34,904 nucleotides of DNA, taken from positions 1 to 34,904 of the forward strand of contig JAOQAO010000208.1 in NCBI GenBank assembly GCA_025963485.1, read 5' to 3'. Below are positions 1 through 6,778 of the stretch, one piece after another (the stretch's first letter is position 1; each line of letters opens with the position of its first letter). The translations under genes were made by a program, and so were the position numbers. Origin of the DNA: Bacteroidota bacterium (GTDB taxonomy: Bacteria; Bacteroidota; Bacteroidia; Chitinophagales; LD1). The notes below the pieces were generated by a model. It did no database searches. It worked only from the letters and a program-made list of their open reading frames with translations, and was not told where the DNA came from.

Positions 1-2
1 GC

Positions 3-50
3 TACGATATCCGTCAGGTACTTATTGAGGTGCAGCAGAAAGTCCAGTAA
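3..50 (+). CDS. 3' end of an unidentified upstream gene (partial)
   Basis: Frame 3 is open from the window edge to a TAA at 48-50 and encodes the tail YDIRQVLIEVQQKVQ. The other two forward frames give less protein-like sequence or stop early. The residue mix is amphipathic and helical, as expected of a protein C-terminus. Too little is visible to name a family. It is followed by about 85 bases before the toxin-antitoxin pair. Confidence 0.4.
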   Translation, partial: YDIRQVLIEVQQKVQ

Positions 51-123
51 GTGGTGTATTTGTTCCATGAAGGCGAAAATAAAAAAGTAATGGGTATTGA
101 TGGATATTATAATTGATATGGAT

Positions 124-131
124 TATATTTG
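124..131 (+). promoter_or_regulatory. Candidate -7 box of the toxin-antitoxin operon
   Basis: TATATTTG is an exact match to the Bacteroidota -7 consensus TAnnTTTG. It ends only four bases before the antitoxin ATG at 136, so initiation would fall at or next to the start codon and the mRNA would be leaderless or nearly so. No TTTG at the usual upstream spacing is obvious (an ATTG at 96-99 is slightly too far), so the call is tentative. Confidence 0.35.
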
Positions 132-135
132 AGGT

Positions 136-333
136 ATGAAAGGAATAAGTTATATAACTGACCGCAAGAATAAAAGAACAGCAGTGATTATTGATATCAA
201 AACGCTCCAAAATTATAATGAAGGAGTAGAGGATCTATTGGATGGAATAGTGGCCGAAAGCCGTGAGGATGAAGAAAAAGTTCCTTTATCTGCTGTTATA
301 AAGAATTTGAAGAAAGCCGGGAGACTGAAATAA
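136..333 (+). CDS. Antitoxin of a RelE/ParE-type toxin-antitoxin pair
   Basis: This 65-residue acidic protein lies directly upstream of a RelE/ParE-like toxin, and its stop codon overlaps the toxin start (TAATG). The N-terminus (ISYITDRKNKRTAVIIDIKTL) resembles the short beta-strand opening of Phd/RelB-like antitoxins. The middle is rich in Glu and Asp (EDLLDGIVAESREDEEK), and the C-terminus is a basic helix that would wrap the toxin. By family analogy it neutralises the toxin and represses its own operon. The assignment rests mostly on position, size and overlap, because small antitoxins diverge strongly. The start at 136 is the only ATG that fits. Confidence 0.72.
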   Translation: MKGISYITDRKNKRTAVIIDIKTLQNYNEGVEDLLDGIVAESREDEEKVPLSAVIKNLKKAGRLK

Positions 334-590
334 TGCCTTATACAGTTGTCGTTTCCAGATCTGCTGAAAAGGAACTGCATTCACTTCCCAAGAATGCAGT
401 CGAGCGAATAATAAAGATCGTACTTTCGCTGCAGGTGAATCCCCGCCCTGTGGGATGCAAAAAACTAAAAGGCTTTCATAATCTTTGGCGTGTACGAGTA
501 GGCAATTATAGGATTATATATTCGATTGATGATGTCATTATGCTTGTCGATGTCCGCGAGATCGGAGATAGAAAAGACGTTTATAAATAA
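333..590 (+). CDS. RelE/ParE family toxin
   Basis: This 85-residue basic protein has the fold signature of the RelE/ParE superfamily. It starts with a beta strand (YTVVVSRSAEKEL), followed by two helices with a Leu-Pro turn. The core is GCKKLKGFHNLWRVRVGNYR followed by IIYSIDD, and the C-terminal strand ends IGDRKDVYK, matching the RVGDYRIIY / HRKDVY pattern of the family. RelE-type members cleave mRNA at the ribosome and ParE-type members poison gyrase; sequence alone does not settle which applies, though the Arg/Lys/Tyr C-terminus favours RelE. The gene is translationally coupled to the antitoxin by a TAATG overlap. It ends two bases from the stop of convergent folP. Confidence 0.82.
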   Translation: MPYTVVVSRSAEKELHSLPKNAVERIIKIVLSLQVNPRPVGCKKLKGFHNLWRVRVGNYRIIYSIDDVIMLVDVREIGDRKDVYK

Positions 591-592
591 AT

Positions 593-1414
593 TTAGTGCA
601 AGCCCTCCATTAGCCTGACTACCTGCACCGCTTCCTTTACATCATGTACCCGCAGGATATTCGCCCCATTCATAAGCGCTACGGTATTGAGCGCTGTTGT
701 GCCATTCAGGGCTTCAGCATTTTTGATGCCCAGTGTTTTTGTGATCATAGATTTTCGGGATAACCCCGCCAGTATGGGGCAGTCCAGCATTTTGAATAAA
801 GACAGCCTTTTGAGCAATTCAAAATTGTGCTCATTTGTTTTCCCAAAACCAAAACCCGGATCGATGATGATATCTTTGATACCCGCATCTTTGCATTGAG
901 TGAGGCGTTCGGACAGGTAGTCCATCACTTCCGTTACGACATTCTGATAGGACGGCGCTACCTGCATCGTCTCAGGCGTGCCCTGCATGTGCATGATGAT
1001 GTATGGGACCCGAATCTGCGCGACAGTGGCGATCATATCTTTGTCCATCGTTCCGGCAGAGATGTCATTCACTATGCTGACGCCTTGCGCTACGGCCTCT
1101 TCGGCCACTTTCGCGTGAATAGTATCTATGGACAGGATCGTGTCCGGAAACCGCTTACAGATCGCTTTGACCGGTGCAATGACCCGCTCCAGTTCTTCTT
1201 CTATACTAATTATCGGGCTACCCGGTTTTGACGACATGCCGCCGATATCGATGATATCAGCACCGTCAAAGATCATTTCCTCCACATGAGCGATGATGCT
1301 ATCGATGCCGGTATATTTGCCGCCATCGTGAAAGGAGTCCGGCGTGAGGTTCAGGATGCCCATTACGCGTGGCTTTGAGAGGTCCATTAATGATCCATTA
1401 CAATTTATGGTCAT
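593..1414 (-). CDS. folP: Dihydropteroate synthase
   Basis: This cytosolic folate-pathway enzyme condenses 6-hydroxymethyl-7,8-dihydropterin diphosphate with 4-aminobenzoate. The 273 residues match the usual family length. The TIM-barrel motifs appear in order: GILNLTPDSFHDGG, the family signature near residue 20; IDIGGMSSKPGS, the second signature around residue 55; DTIHAKVAEEA; VNDISAG; PYIIMHMQGTPETMQ; DPGFGFGKTNEHN; and GLSRKSMI, carrying the pterin and phosphate contacts. All key regions look intact. It runs opposite to the DUF1599 gene, with 85 bases between it and the preferred TTG start of that gene. In Bacteroidota folP is often found beside DUF1599 and DoxX-type genes, as here, and it is a landmark for this conserved neighbourhood. 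Confidence 0.96.
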   Translation of the reverse strand: MTINCNGSLMDLSKPRVMGILNLTPDSFHDGGKYTGIDSIIAHVEEMIFDGADIIDIGGMSSKPGSPIISIEEELERVIAPVKAICKRFPDTILSIDTIHAKVAEEAVAQGVSIVNDISAGTMDKDMIATVAQIRVPYIIMHMQGTPETMQVAPSYQNVVTEVMDYLSERLTQCKDAGIKDIIIDPGFGFGKTNEHNFELLKRLSLFKMLDCPILAGLSRKSMITKTLGIKNAEALNGTTALNTVALMNGANILRVHDVKEAVQVVRLMEGLH

Positions 1415-1499
1415 TGCTTAACAGGTTGTGAACATAATAATTGTCAAAACTCTTCATTTTTTTCGTCACTTGAGTATTTTCGGATTAAAATCACCGGCC

Positions 1500-2045
1500 T
1501 TGACCAATACCTCTTTACAATACGATAGCCAAATAGCCCTTTGCAGAGATGTATTTGGCAAAAAAACCAAAGACTACGGTACTTCATGGCGTATCCTCCG
1601 CCCTAAGTCGCTCACCGATCAGTTGTTTATAAAAGCGCAGCGCATCAAAACGCTGGAAGAAACAGACGTGCGCAAAGTAGACGAAGGTATAGAATCGGAG
1701 TTTATCGGACTGGTCAACTACGCCGTCATGGGGCTCATACAAATGAAGATGGCTGATGATCCCCGTATGGAACTGACCGAGCAGGAGGCACTCGACCTCT
1801 ATGATGCAGAGGTCGCCGAGATCAAAGCGCTGATGATGGCCAAAAATCATGATTACGGCGAAGCATGGAGGGATATGAGAGTGAGCAGTTTTACCGACCT
1901 CATTTTGATGAAGCTGCTTCGCATCAAGCAGATAGAAGACAATAAAGGGAAAACGATCATCAGCGAAGGCATCGATGCGGGGTATATGGACATCGTGAAT
2001 TATTCCATCTTCGCCCTGATACAGATGAGCGAAGGCAAAGTATAA
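1500..2045 (+). CDS. DUF1599 (nucleotide modification-associated domain 1) protein
   Basis: The protein holds two copies of the DUF1599 motif. The first is DVFGKKTKDYGTSWRILRP followed by SLTDQLFIKAQRIKTLEE, and the second is KNHDYGEAWRDMRVSSFTD followed by LILMKLLRIKQIED. Each copy carries the KxxDYG.aWR core. Both repeats end with a similar GlxxGyxDivNYxIxaLIQM helix, so the protein is an internal duplication. The family is linked by others to nucleotide metabolism, but its reaction is not established. The ORF track starts at a GTG (1428). I prefer the TTG at 1500 because the sequence from there (TNTSLQYDSQI) matches where the family normally begins and the upstream 24 residues look untranslated. 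Expression is probably coupled to the downstream GNAT gene three bases away. Confidence 0.85.
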   Translation: MTNTSLQYDSQIALCRDVFGKKTKDYGTSWRILRPKSLTDQLFIKAQRIKTLEETDVRKVDEGIESEFIGLVNYAVMGLIQMKMADDPRMELTEQEALDLYDAEVAEIKALMMAKNHDYGEAWRDMRVSSFTDLILMKLLRIKQIEDNKGKTIISEGIDAGYMDIVNYSIFALIQMSEGKV

Positions 2046-2048
2046 AGT

Positions 2049-2615
2049 ATGTTTGTACTCAGGGTCAATAGGGAAATCACACTTCAGCTGCGTGACGAAA
2101 GCCATGCACAGGAGACCTTTGACCTGATCAAAAAAAACAAGCACCTGCGAGAGTGGATGCAGTGGTATGAGGTCGTCAAAACCCTGAAGGACTCTATCAA
2201 TAATATAGAGGGCAATATCGAGGACTGGGAGATGAAGACCGATTACCACCTGGGCATCTTCTATCAGGACCAGATGGTGGGAATGATCAGCCTCCATGCG
2301 ATCAACTACCTGGCCAACAAGGCCGCGATAGGATACTGGCTTGATAAGGATTACGAAGGCAAAGGGATCATCACCAGCTCGGTGAAAAAATTGATGGAAT
2401 ATGGATTTGATGAGCTGGGGCTAAACAGGATAGAGATAGGAGCGGGCGTGCCAAACCTGAGAAGCCGGGCGATACCTGAGAAACTGGGTTTCAAACTGGA
2501 AGGCATACTAAGGGAGAATATGCTGCTCAATGGTGTCTACATAGACATGGCGATGTACGGGATGCTAAAAAGTGAATACAAAGAATTAATAGAACTAAAT
2601 AAAAAACTACAATGA
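2049..2615 (+). CDS. GNAT family N-acetyltransferase, RimJ/RimL type
   Basis: This 188-residue protein has the RimL-like acetyltransferase layout. The N-terminal part (REITLQLRDESHAQETFDLI) is the usual LR..E..DA..L region. AAIGYWLDKDYEGKGIITSS is the acetyl-CoA pyrophosphate-binding motif A, with GKGI in place of the more common GxGxA. LGLNRIEIGAGVPNLRSRAI followed by PEKLGFKLEGILRE is the NxxSxxvaeklGF motif B. Close family members acetylate N-terminal amines of ribosomal proteins or small-molecule amines, and the substrate here cannot be read from the sequence. It is tightly packed between the DUF1599 gene (three bases) and the DoxX-type gene (ATGA overlap), which indicates one transcript. 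Confidence 0.9.
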   Translation: MFVLRVNREITLQLRDESHAQETFDLIKKNKHLREWMQWYEVVKTLKDSINNIEGNIEDWEMKTDYHLGIFYQDQMVGMISLHAINYLANKAAIGYWLDKDYEGKGIITSSVKKLMEYGFDELGLNRIEIGAGVPNLRSRAIPEKLGFKLEGILRENMLLNGVYIDMAMYGMLKSEYKELIELNKKLQ

Positions 2616-4009
2616 CAGTCTATACCTTATTTCTCTATATCGGCTTCGTGGCGCTGGTCATCACAGTCGTACGCTTTTTTCTGCAAGGCTATACCAGATT
2701 GCTTCTTTCTTTCCTTCAAAACTTTGTGGGAACGCTCTTCGTCTTCTCCGGCTTCGTCAAAGCCGTAGACCCCATCGGCACCAGTATCAAGATGCATGAG
2801 TATTTCGAAGCGATGAAAATCGAGTTTTTCAATCCCTTTTCTACTGCTATCACTGTAGCCATGCTTGTAGCGGAGTTGTCGCTTGGTATAGCGCTTCTGG
2901 TCGGTTTTAAGTCGCGCATCACGACGATCCTGCTCCTATTGCTCAACGTCTTCTTTCTTATGCTCACCGGTTATACTTATATCTCCGGTTTTGAGCCAAC
3001 GAATCCTTTCTTTATTATCGCCATCGTTGCTTTTATGTTTATCTGCATAGGCGCTATTTTTGAGCATGGCTATTTGCGGTTCTGGACCCTGCTCATCGGA
3101 TTTGGCACCATCGTCGTTGCGCTACTCCTGATGAAGTTCTCGACCCTGCTATTGACTAAACCTTTTGATCCAAAAGGAATGAAGGTGACAGATTGCGGAT
3201 GCTTTGGCGACTTCATGAAGCTCAAGCCATGGCAGACTTTTTATAAGGATGTTATTCTGACCTTTATGGCATTGATCCTTGCTGTCCGGCACAGGCAAAT
3301 CAAGCCTGCTATAAGCGTGCTACCGAGAACCGTGATCACTTATTTTACCGTAATAGCATCATTCTTTTTCTGCCTGTACAACTTTATGTGGAATGAGCCG
3401 GTCATAGACTTCCGCCCGTATGCGATAGGAGAGGACATCAATGCCAACAGGGTGACCAAAGACCCCGAAAAGAAGGATATGATTTTTACCTACAAAAATA
3501 AAAAAACAGGTGCTATTCGAGAGCTGAATCAGAATCAACTGACTGCTTTGACCGAAGATGATACCTGCCTGGCACGCAAAGATGTGATCGTCCATGAAGG
3601 TGTCCCTGCCCGTATCGGCAATCTGAATGTCTTCAATGAAGATGGCGCAGAGATCACTGACAGTTTGCTGCATGATCCTAATTATACTTTGGTAGTGGTA
3701 GCTCCGCTATTGGCCGAGACCAATGAAAAGGTCTTTACCGAAGACATCCGTCCCATCGCGCTCGGTTGTGACAAAGCAGGCATCAAGATATATGCGCTGA
3801 CCAAAGACCTTGACCAGGCAGAGGCCTTCCGCCACAAAAATCAGTTGGCTTTTCCTTTCTACACCACAGATGATGCAGCGATCAAGGCTATGATGCGCTC
3901 CAATCCGGGATTGATGCTGATCAAAAATGGAGTGGTCATCAATAAGTGGCACTACAAGAAAATGCCGAATTTCCAGCAGTTGAACAGTGCGTATTTTTCT
4001 CAAAAATAA
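2612..4009 (+). CDS. DoxX-like membrane protein of the BT_3928 family with a C-terminal soluble domain
   Basis: The 465-residue protein opens with a set of membrane segments: around residues 5-25, then the DoxX-like core FVGTLFVFSGFVKAVDPIGT, and helices through about residue 170. The motif VTDCGCFGDFMKLKPWQTFY is typical of MauE/DoxX proteins that deliver reducing equivalents or maintain redox proteins. Another membrane span lies near 245. The C-terminal half (from about 275) is soluble, probably periplasmic, and looks thioredoxin-like in outline (GLMLIKNGVVINKWHY near the end) but without an obvious CxxC. Its start overlaps the GNAT stop (ATGA). In many Bacteroidota this gene sits beside folP and DUF1599, usually followed by tpiA; here an ABC permease follows instead. 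Exact function is unknown. Confidence 0.88.
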   Translation: MTVYTLFLYIGFVALVITVVRFFLQGYTRLLLSFLQNFVGTLFVFSGFVKAVDPIGTSIKMHEYFEAMKIEFFNPFSTAITVAMLVAELSLGIALLVGFKSRITTILLLLLNVFFLMLTGYTYISGFEPTNPFFIIAIVAFMFICIGAIFEHGYLRFWTLLIGFGTIVVALLLMKFSTLLLTKPFDPKGMKVTDCGCFGDFMKLKPWQTFYKDVILTFMALILAVRHRQIKPAISVLPRTVITYFTVIASFFFCLYNFMWNEPVIDFRPYAIGEDINANRVTKDPEKKDMIFTYKNKKTGAIRELNQNQLTALTEDDTCLARKDVIVHEGVPARIGNLNVFNEDGAEITDSLLHDPNYTLVVVAPLLAETNEKVFTEDIRPIALGCDKAGIKIYALTKDLDQAEAFRHKNQLAFPFYTTDDAAIKAMMRSNPGLMLIKNGVVINKWHYKKMPNFQQLNSAYFSQK

Positions 4010-4030
4010 AAAAGCACTAATCCCAACTCC

Positions 4031-4086
4031 ATAGGTTCTTCCCTCTCCTTGGGAGAGGGAAGATGCCGAAGGCAGATGGGTGAGGT
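4031..4086 (+). repeat. 56-bp double-hairpin repeat, copy 1
   Basis: This copy matches the one at 5222-5277 at 54 of 56 positions. It can form a perfect 10-bp hairpin (TTCCCTCTCC, loop TTG, GGAGAGGGAA) followed by a smaller one (TGCC, loop GAA, GGCA). It ends in GATGGGTGAGGT, four bases before the ATG of the ABC permease, so its purine-rich tail could act as a ribosome-binding site. Related CCCTCTCC...GGTGAGG elements are scattered in many Bacteroidota genomes. Confidence 0.85.
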
Positions 4087-4089
4087 CAT

Positions 4090-5169
4090 ATGCTACTACT
4101 CAAATTCATATCCAAACGCATCCTCAGCGGATTGCTCGTCATCATCGGCGTGGTGGTTTTTATCTTCTTCCTGTTCAATGTCCTCCCAGTCAACTCTGCC
4201 AATATGACCCTCGGCCAGCGCGCAGATGCGGCGTCTAAGAAGGCCATCGAGCGCGAGTTCAGATTGCATATGCCATGGTATAGCAGGTTGGTGTATTATT
4301 TCAATGATCTGTCCCCTATTTCTATAAATCATCTCACGGATGACAGTCATCCTACCTGGATATCGCCGTCGCAAATTTCTTTCGTTAAGCTGTTCTCTGT
4401 TGGTAAGAGCACTGTCGTGCTCAAAGAGCCGAACCTCGGCCGTTCCTTTCAATCGCGGAGGAAGGTGACTGAGATACTGGCGGAGAATTTCCCCCCAACG
4501 GCCGTGCTAGCTTTGTGTGCCATTCTTCTCGCTTCCATAGTCGGTATAGTGTTGGGCGTATTCGCTGCATTGAAGCAATACACTTTCTGGGACAATGCCA
4601 TTTTATTTATCTCCAACATCGGTATTTCCCAGCCTTCTTTTTTCGCCGGCTTTATCATTGCGATGGTCTTTGGTTATTACCTGGGCCACATCACTGGTCT
4701 TAGCCCACAGGGCCCACTGCTCTGGGTCGATGACAATGGCAACACTGTTTATGTATGGCGAAACCTGATACTGCCGGTCTTCGCACTTGGCATCAGGCCT
4801 ATCGCCATCATCGCCCAGCTCACGCGCGGCAGCATGCTCGATGTGTTATCCATGGATTATGTCCGGACAGCCCGTGCTAAAGGGCTCAATTACTATGTGG
4901 TGATCTTTAAGCACACACTTCGAAATGCGCTCAATCCTGTCATCACTTCTATTTCCGGTTGGCTCGCGGCGCTTTTCACCGGGGCATATTTTATCGAGGA
5001 GGTGTTTAACTATAATGGACTCGGTTCGCAGACGATCTTTGCCATCCGCAATTTTGACTTCCCCGTAGTAATGGGCCTTTCACTATTCGTTGCAGTGGTG
5101 TTTGTAGTGATGAATATACTAACCGACATGCTCTATGCACTAGTTGACCCAAGAGTAAGAGTGCAGTAA
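4090..5169 (+). CDS. ABC transporter permease, DppB/OppB family (orphan)
   Basis: This is the inner-membrane permease subunit of a peptide/nickel-type ABC importer. The N-terminus (LKFISKRILSGLLVIIGVVV) is the typical first transmembrane helix with the family-specific FLLFxxxP region after it. The core has four or five further helices. The ATPase-contact (EAA) loop reads LTRGSMLDVLSMDYVRTARA followed by KGLNYYVVIFKHTLRNALNPV, which is characteristic. It ends with the usual FTGAYFIEEVFNYNGLG...DPRVRVQ region. At 359 residues it is slightly longer than typical, with an extra periplasmic stretch (about residues 65-120). No second permease, ATPase or binding protein is adjacent, so partners must be encoded elsewhere. 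It lies downstream of the double-hairpin repeat. Confidence 0.93.
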   Translation: MLLLKFISKRILSGLLVIIGVVVFIFFLFNVLPVNSANMTLGQRADAASKKAIEREFRLHMPWYSRLVYYFNDLSPISINHLTDDSHPTWISPSQISFVKLFSVGKSTVVLKEPNLGRSFQSRRKVTEILAENFPPTAVLALCAILLASIVGIVLGVFAALKQYTFWDNAILFISNIGISQPSFFAGFIIAMVFGYYLGHITGLSPQGPLLWVDDNGNTVYVWRNLILPVFALGIRPIAIIAQLTRGSMLDVLSMDYVRTARAKGLNYYVVIFKHTLRNALNPVITSISGWLAALFTGAYFIEEVFNYNGLGSQTIFAIRNFDFPVVMGLSLFVAVVFVVMNILTDMLYALVDPRVRVQ

Positions 5170-5221
5170 TAATATCTATTGATTAAATTTATTCAAAATA
5201 AAATAGGCCAAATTTAAAGCA

Positions 5222-5277
5222 ATAGGTTCTTCCCTCTCCTTCGGAGAGGGAAGATGCCTAAGGCAGATGGGTGAGGT
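5222..5277 (+). repeat. 56-bp double-hairpin repeat, copy 2
   Basis: Second copy of the element at 4031-4086. The two substitutions between copies (G to C in the first loop, G to T in the second loop) both lie in hairpin loops, leaving both stems intact. It ends in GGGTGAGGT six bases before the aroK ATG, so it too could provide the ribosome-binding region. Confidence 0.85.
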
Positions 5278-5283
5278 TTCATT

Positions 5284-5790
5284 ATGACTATTTTTCTCAT
5301 AGGCTTCATGGGTGCTGGTAAAACTACTTTGGGCAAAAAACTTGCTGTTAAGTTGGGGTATACCTTCGTGGATGTCGATCTGGTACTGGAACAGAAAGAA
5401 AACAAATATATCCGTGATATTATCGCGGATCATGGCGAGGTATATTTTCGTGAAAAGGAAACTGAAACTCTCAAAGAGTTAGATCTAACGGATAAAGTGA
5501 TTTCCACCGGCGGCGGTACGCCATGTTTCTACGACAATATGCAGTGGATGAATGATCATGGTATTACGATCTTCGTGGATGCTAATGAGGGAGTGATCTT
5601 CAGCAGGCTGGTGAATACGAACAGGGAGAATCGCCCATTACTCAAAGGACTCGATGATGAAGGACTAAAAAAGTTTATACATAATAAACTGGAGGAGCGT
5701 ATGCCTTTTTATACCCAGGCCAATATTAAATTTGACCCTATCAGACAGACTATACGAGAGTTGGCAGAGTTACTTCACAACTCAGATTAA
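5284..5790 (+). CDS. aroK: Shikimate kinase
   Basis: This cytosolic enzyme phosphorylates shikimate at the 3-hydroxyl with ATP, in the aromatic amino acid pathway. The 168 residues match the family length. The Walker A loop is GFMGAGKTTLGKKLA at residues 7-21. The Asp of FVDVDLVLEQ binds shikimate. The REKETETLKEL helix and the glycine loop STGGGTPCF are the next substrate contacts, and ENRPLL carries the lid arginine. All catalytic elements are present. The start follows the repeat copy at 5222-5277. Its last 9 bases overlap the 3' end of the convergent phosphoribosyltransferase gene. Confidence 0.96.
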   Translation: MTIFLIGFMGAGKTTLGKKLAVKLGYTFVDVDLVLEQKENKYIRDIIADHGEVYFREKETETLKELDLTDKVISTGGGTPCFYDNMQWMNDHGITIFVDANEGVIFSRLVNTNRENRPLLKGLDDEGLKKFIHNKLEERMPFYTQANIKFDPIRQTIRELAELLHNSD

Positions 5791-6285
5791 GTAAGCCTCT
5801 GCCTTACCCGCCTTAGCCAGCTCCACGCGGATATGCTCCTGCATGGTGGTAGAGAGTGAAAGTCCTACGAAATCGGATGATACTGGAAATAGTTTATGCT
5901 GGCGGTCTACGAGCACCGCCACTTGTACCTTCTTAGGCGAGAACTCCATTACAGGCTTGAGGGCATAGTACATGGTTTTGCCAGTATTTGCTACGTCGTC
6001 TACCATCAGTACGACTTTGTTATCCAGCGAAAGTTTCGGGGCGTCTATGGTGATAGGTTTGGACAAAGGTTTCTGTTTGTCCAGTGAGAGAGCGTATAGT
6101 TTTATGCTTATTTCGCTTATAGACTCTATCTCTTTTTTGAGCAGCTGCGCGTATTCATGGCCTGTACCGTCTATACCGATCATAATGATCTCTTTTTCAT
6201 CGTAGTTGTCTTCTACTATCTGGTATGCGATACGGCGGGTTTTCTGGCTGATAGCTGCCTGGTCGAGTATGAGCGTCTTTTTCAT
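5782..6285 (-). CDS. PyrR-like phosphoribosyltransferase
   Basis: This 167-residue type I phosphoribosyltransferase has the PRPP-binding loop VVLMVDDVANTGKTMYYAL, where the two acidic residues and the TGKT turn grip PRPP and magnesium. An upstream IGIDGTGHEYAQLL segment is the pyrophosphate loop region. The stretch VLVDRQHKLFPVSSDFVGLS matches the C-terminal hood of PyrR (uracil phosphoribosyltransferase / pyrimidine regulator), which makes PyrR-like the closest guess. It could equally be one of the generic PRTases in Bacteroidota annotation, and RNA-binding regulation is not shown. It is convergent with aroK, overlapping by 9 bases with no room for a shared terminator between them. Confidence 0.85.
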   Translation of the reverse strand: MKKTLILDQAAISQKTRRIAYQIVEDNYDEKEIIMIGIDGTGHEYAQLLKKEIESISEISIKLYALSLDKQKPLSKPITIDAPKLSLDNKVVLMVDDVANTGKTMYYALKPVMEFSPKKVQVAVLVDRQHKLFPVSSDFVGLSLSTTMQEHIRVELAKAGKAEAYLI

Positions 6286-6395
6286 AAGGCTAAAATAAAC
6301 GTTTTAGCCACTTCCGTGTGAATAGAAATAATAATGCGTTTTTCTCAAAAAGTAAATTTTTGTAAATAGATTTATATCAACTAAACTCAATACAC

Positions 6396-6683
6396 ATGGA
6401 AGTGATCAAAGACGAAAGGCTATGGAAAATAGCCAAGAAGCGGGCAGGCTTTAAAAAGCACCTGGCTACATATATCATAGTCAATGGTTTTCTCTGGGCC
6501 ATCTGGTTTGTGACAGAGAGCGGTGAGGTGGATGTCAGGCACTTCTATAATGCATGGCCGATATGGACCACTCTCGGCTGGGGTATTGGCTTGGCATTCA
6601 ACTATGTGAGCGCCTATCACAGTGTCGGTGCAGATGACTCTGTTCAGCGGGAGTATGACAGGCTCAAAAACGACCGGAAATAG
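6396..6683 (+). CDS. 2TM domain protein
   Basis: This small inner-membrane protein of 95 residues has the 2TM domain arrangement. A charged N-terminal helix (EVIKDERLWKIAKKRAGFKK) leads to a first transmembrane segment (HLATYIIVNGFLWAIWFVT). A short loop with WPIWTTLGWGIGLAFNY forms the second segment, followed by a charged tail (REYDRLKNDRK). The pattern KRAGFKxHLxxYxxVNxFLWxIW is typical of the family in Bacteroidota, where it also occurs fused to LytTR regulators. Here it stands alone. Function is unknown; no signal peptide or catalytic residues are seen. Confidence 0.85.
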   Translation: MEVIKDERLWKIAKKRAGFKKHLATYIIVNGFLWAIWFVTESGEVDVRHFYNAWPIWTTLGWGIGLAFNYVSAYHSVGADDSVQREYDRLKNDRK

Positions 6684-6778
6684 GTAGCGCACATTAAACA
6701 TGCGGAAAGGGCATTTCCTTGTTAATTGTATAGCAAATAGTGCCAATTTTGCTTTCTTTACGGGCTAAAATATAGTGC

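Noticed and set aside
1584-2297. 237-residue minus-strand ORF
   Set aside because: Shadow of the DUF1599 and GNAT genes; rich in His/Ile/Leu runs with no family motif.
4031-5277. Repeat pair considered as a CRISPR remnant
   Set aside because: Only two copies about 1.2 kb apart with a gene between them, and the repeats have two internal hairpins; no spacers or cas genes.
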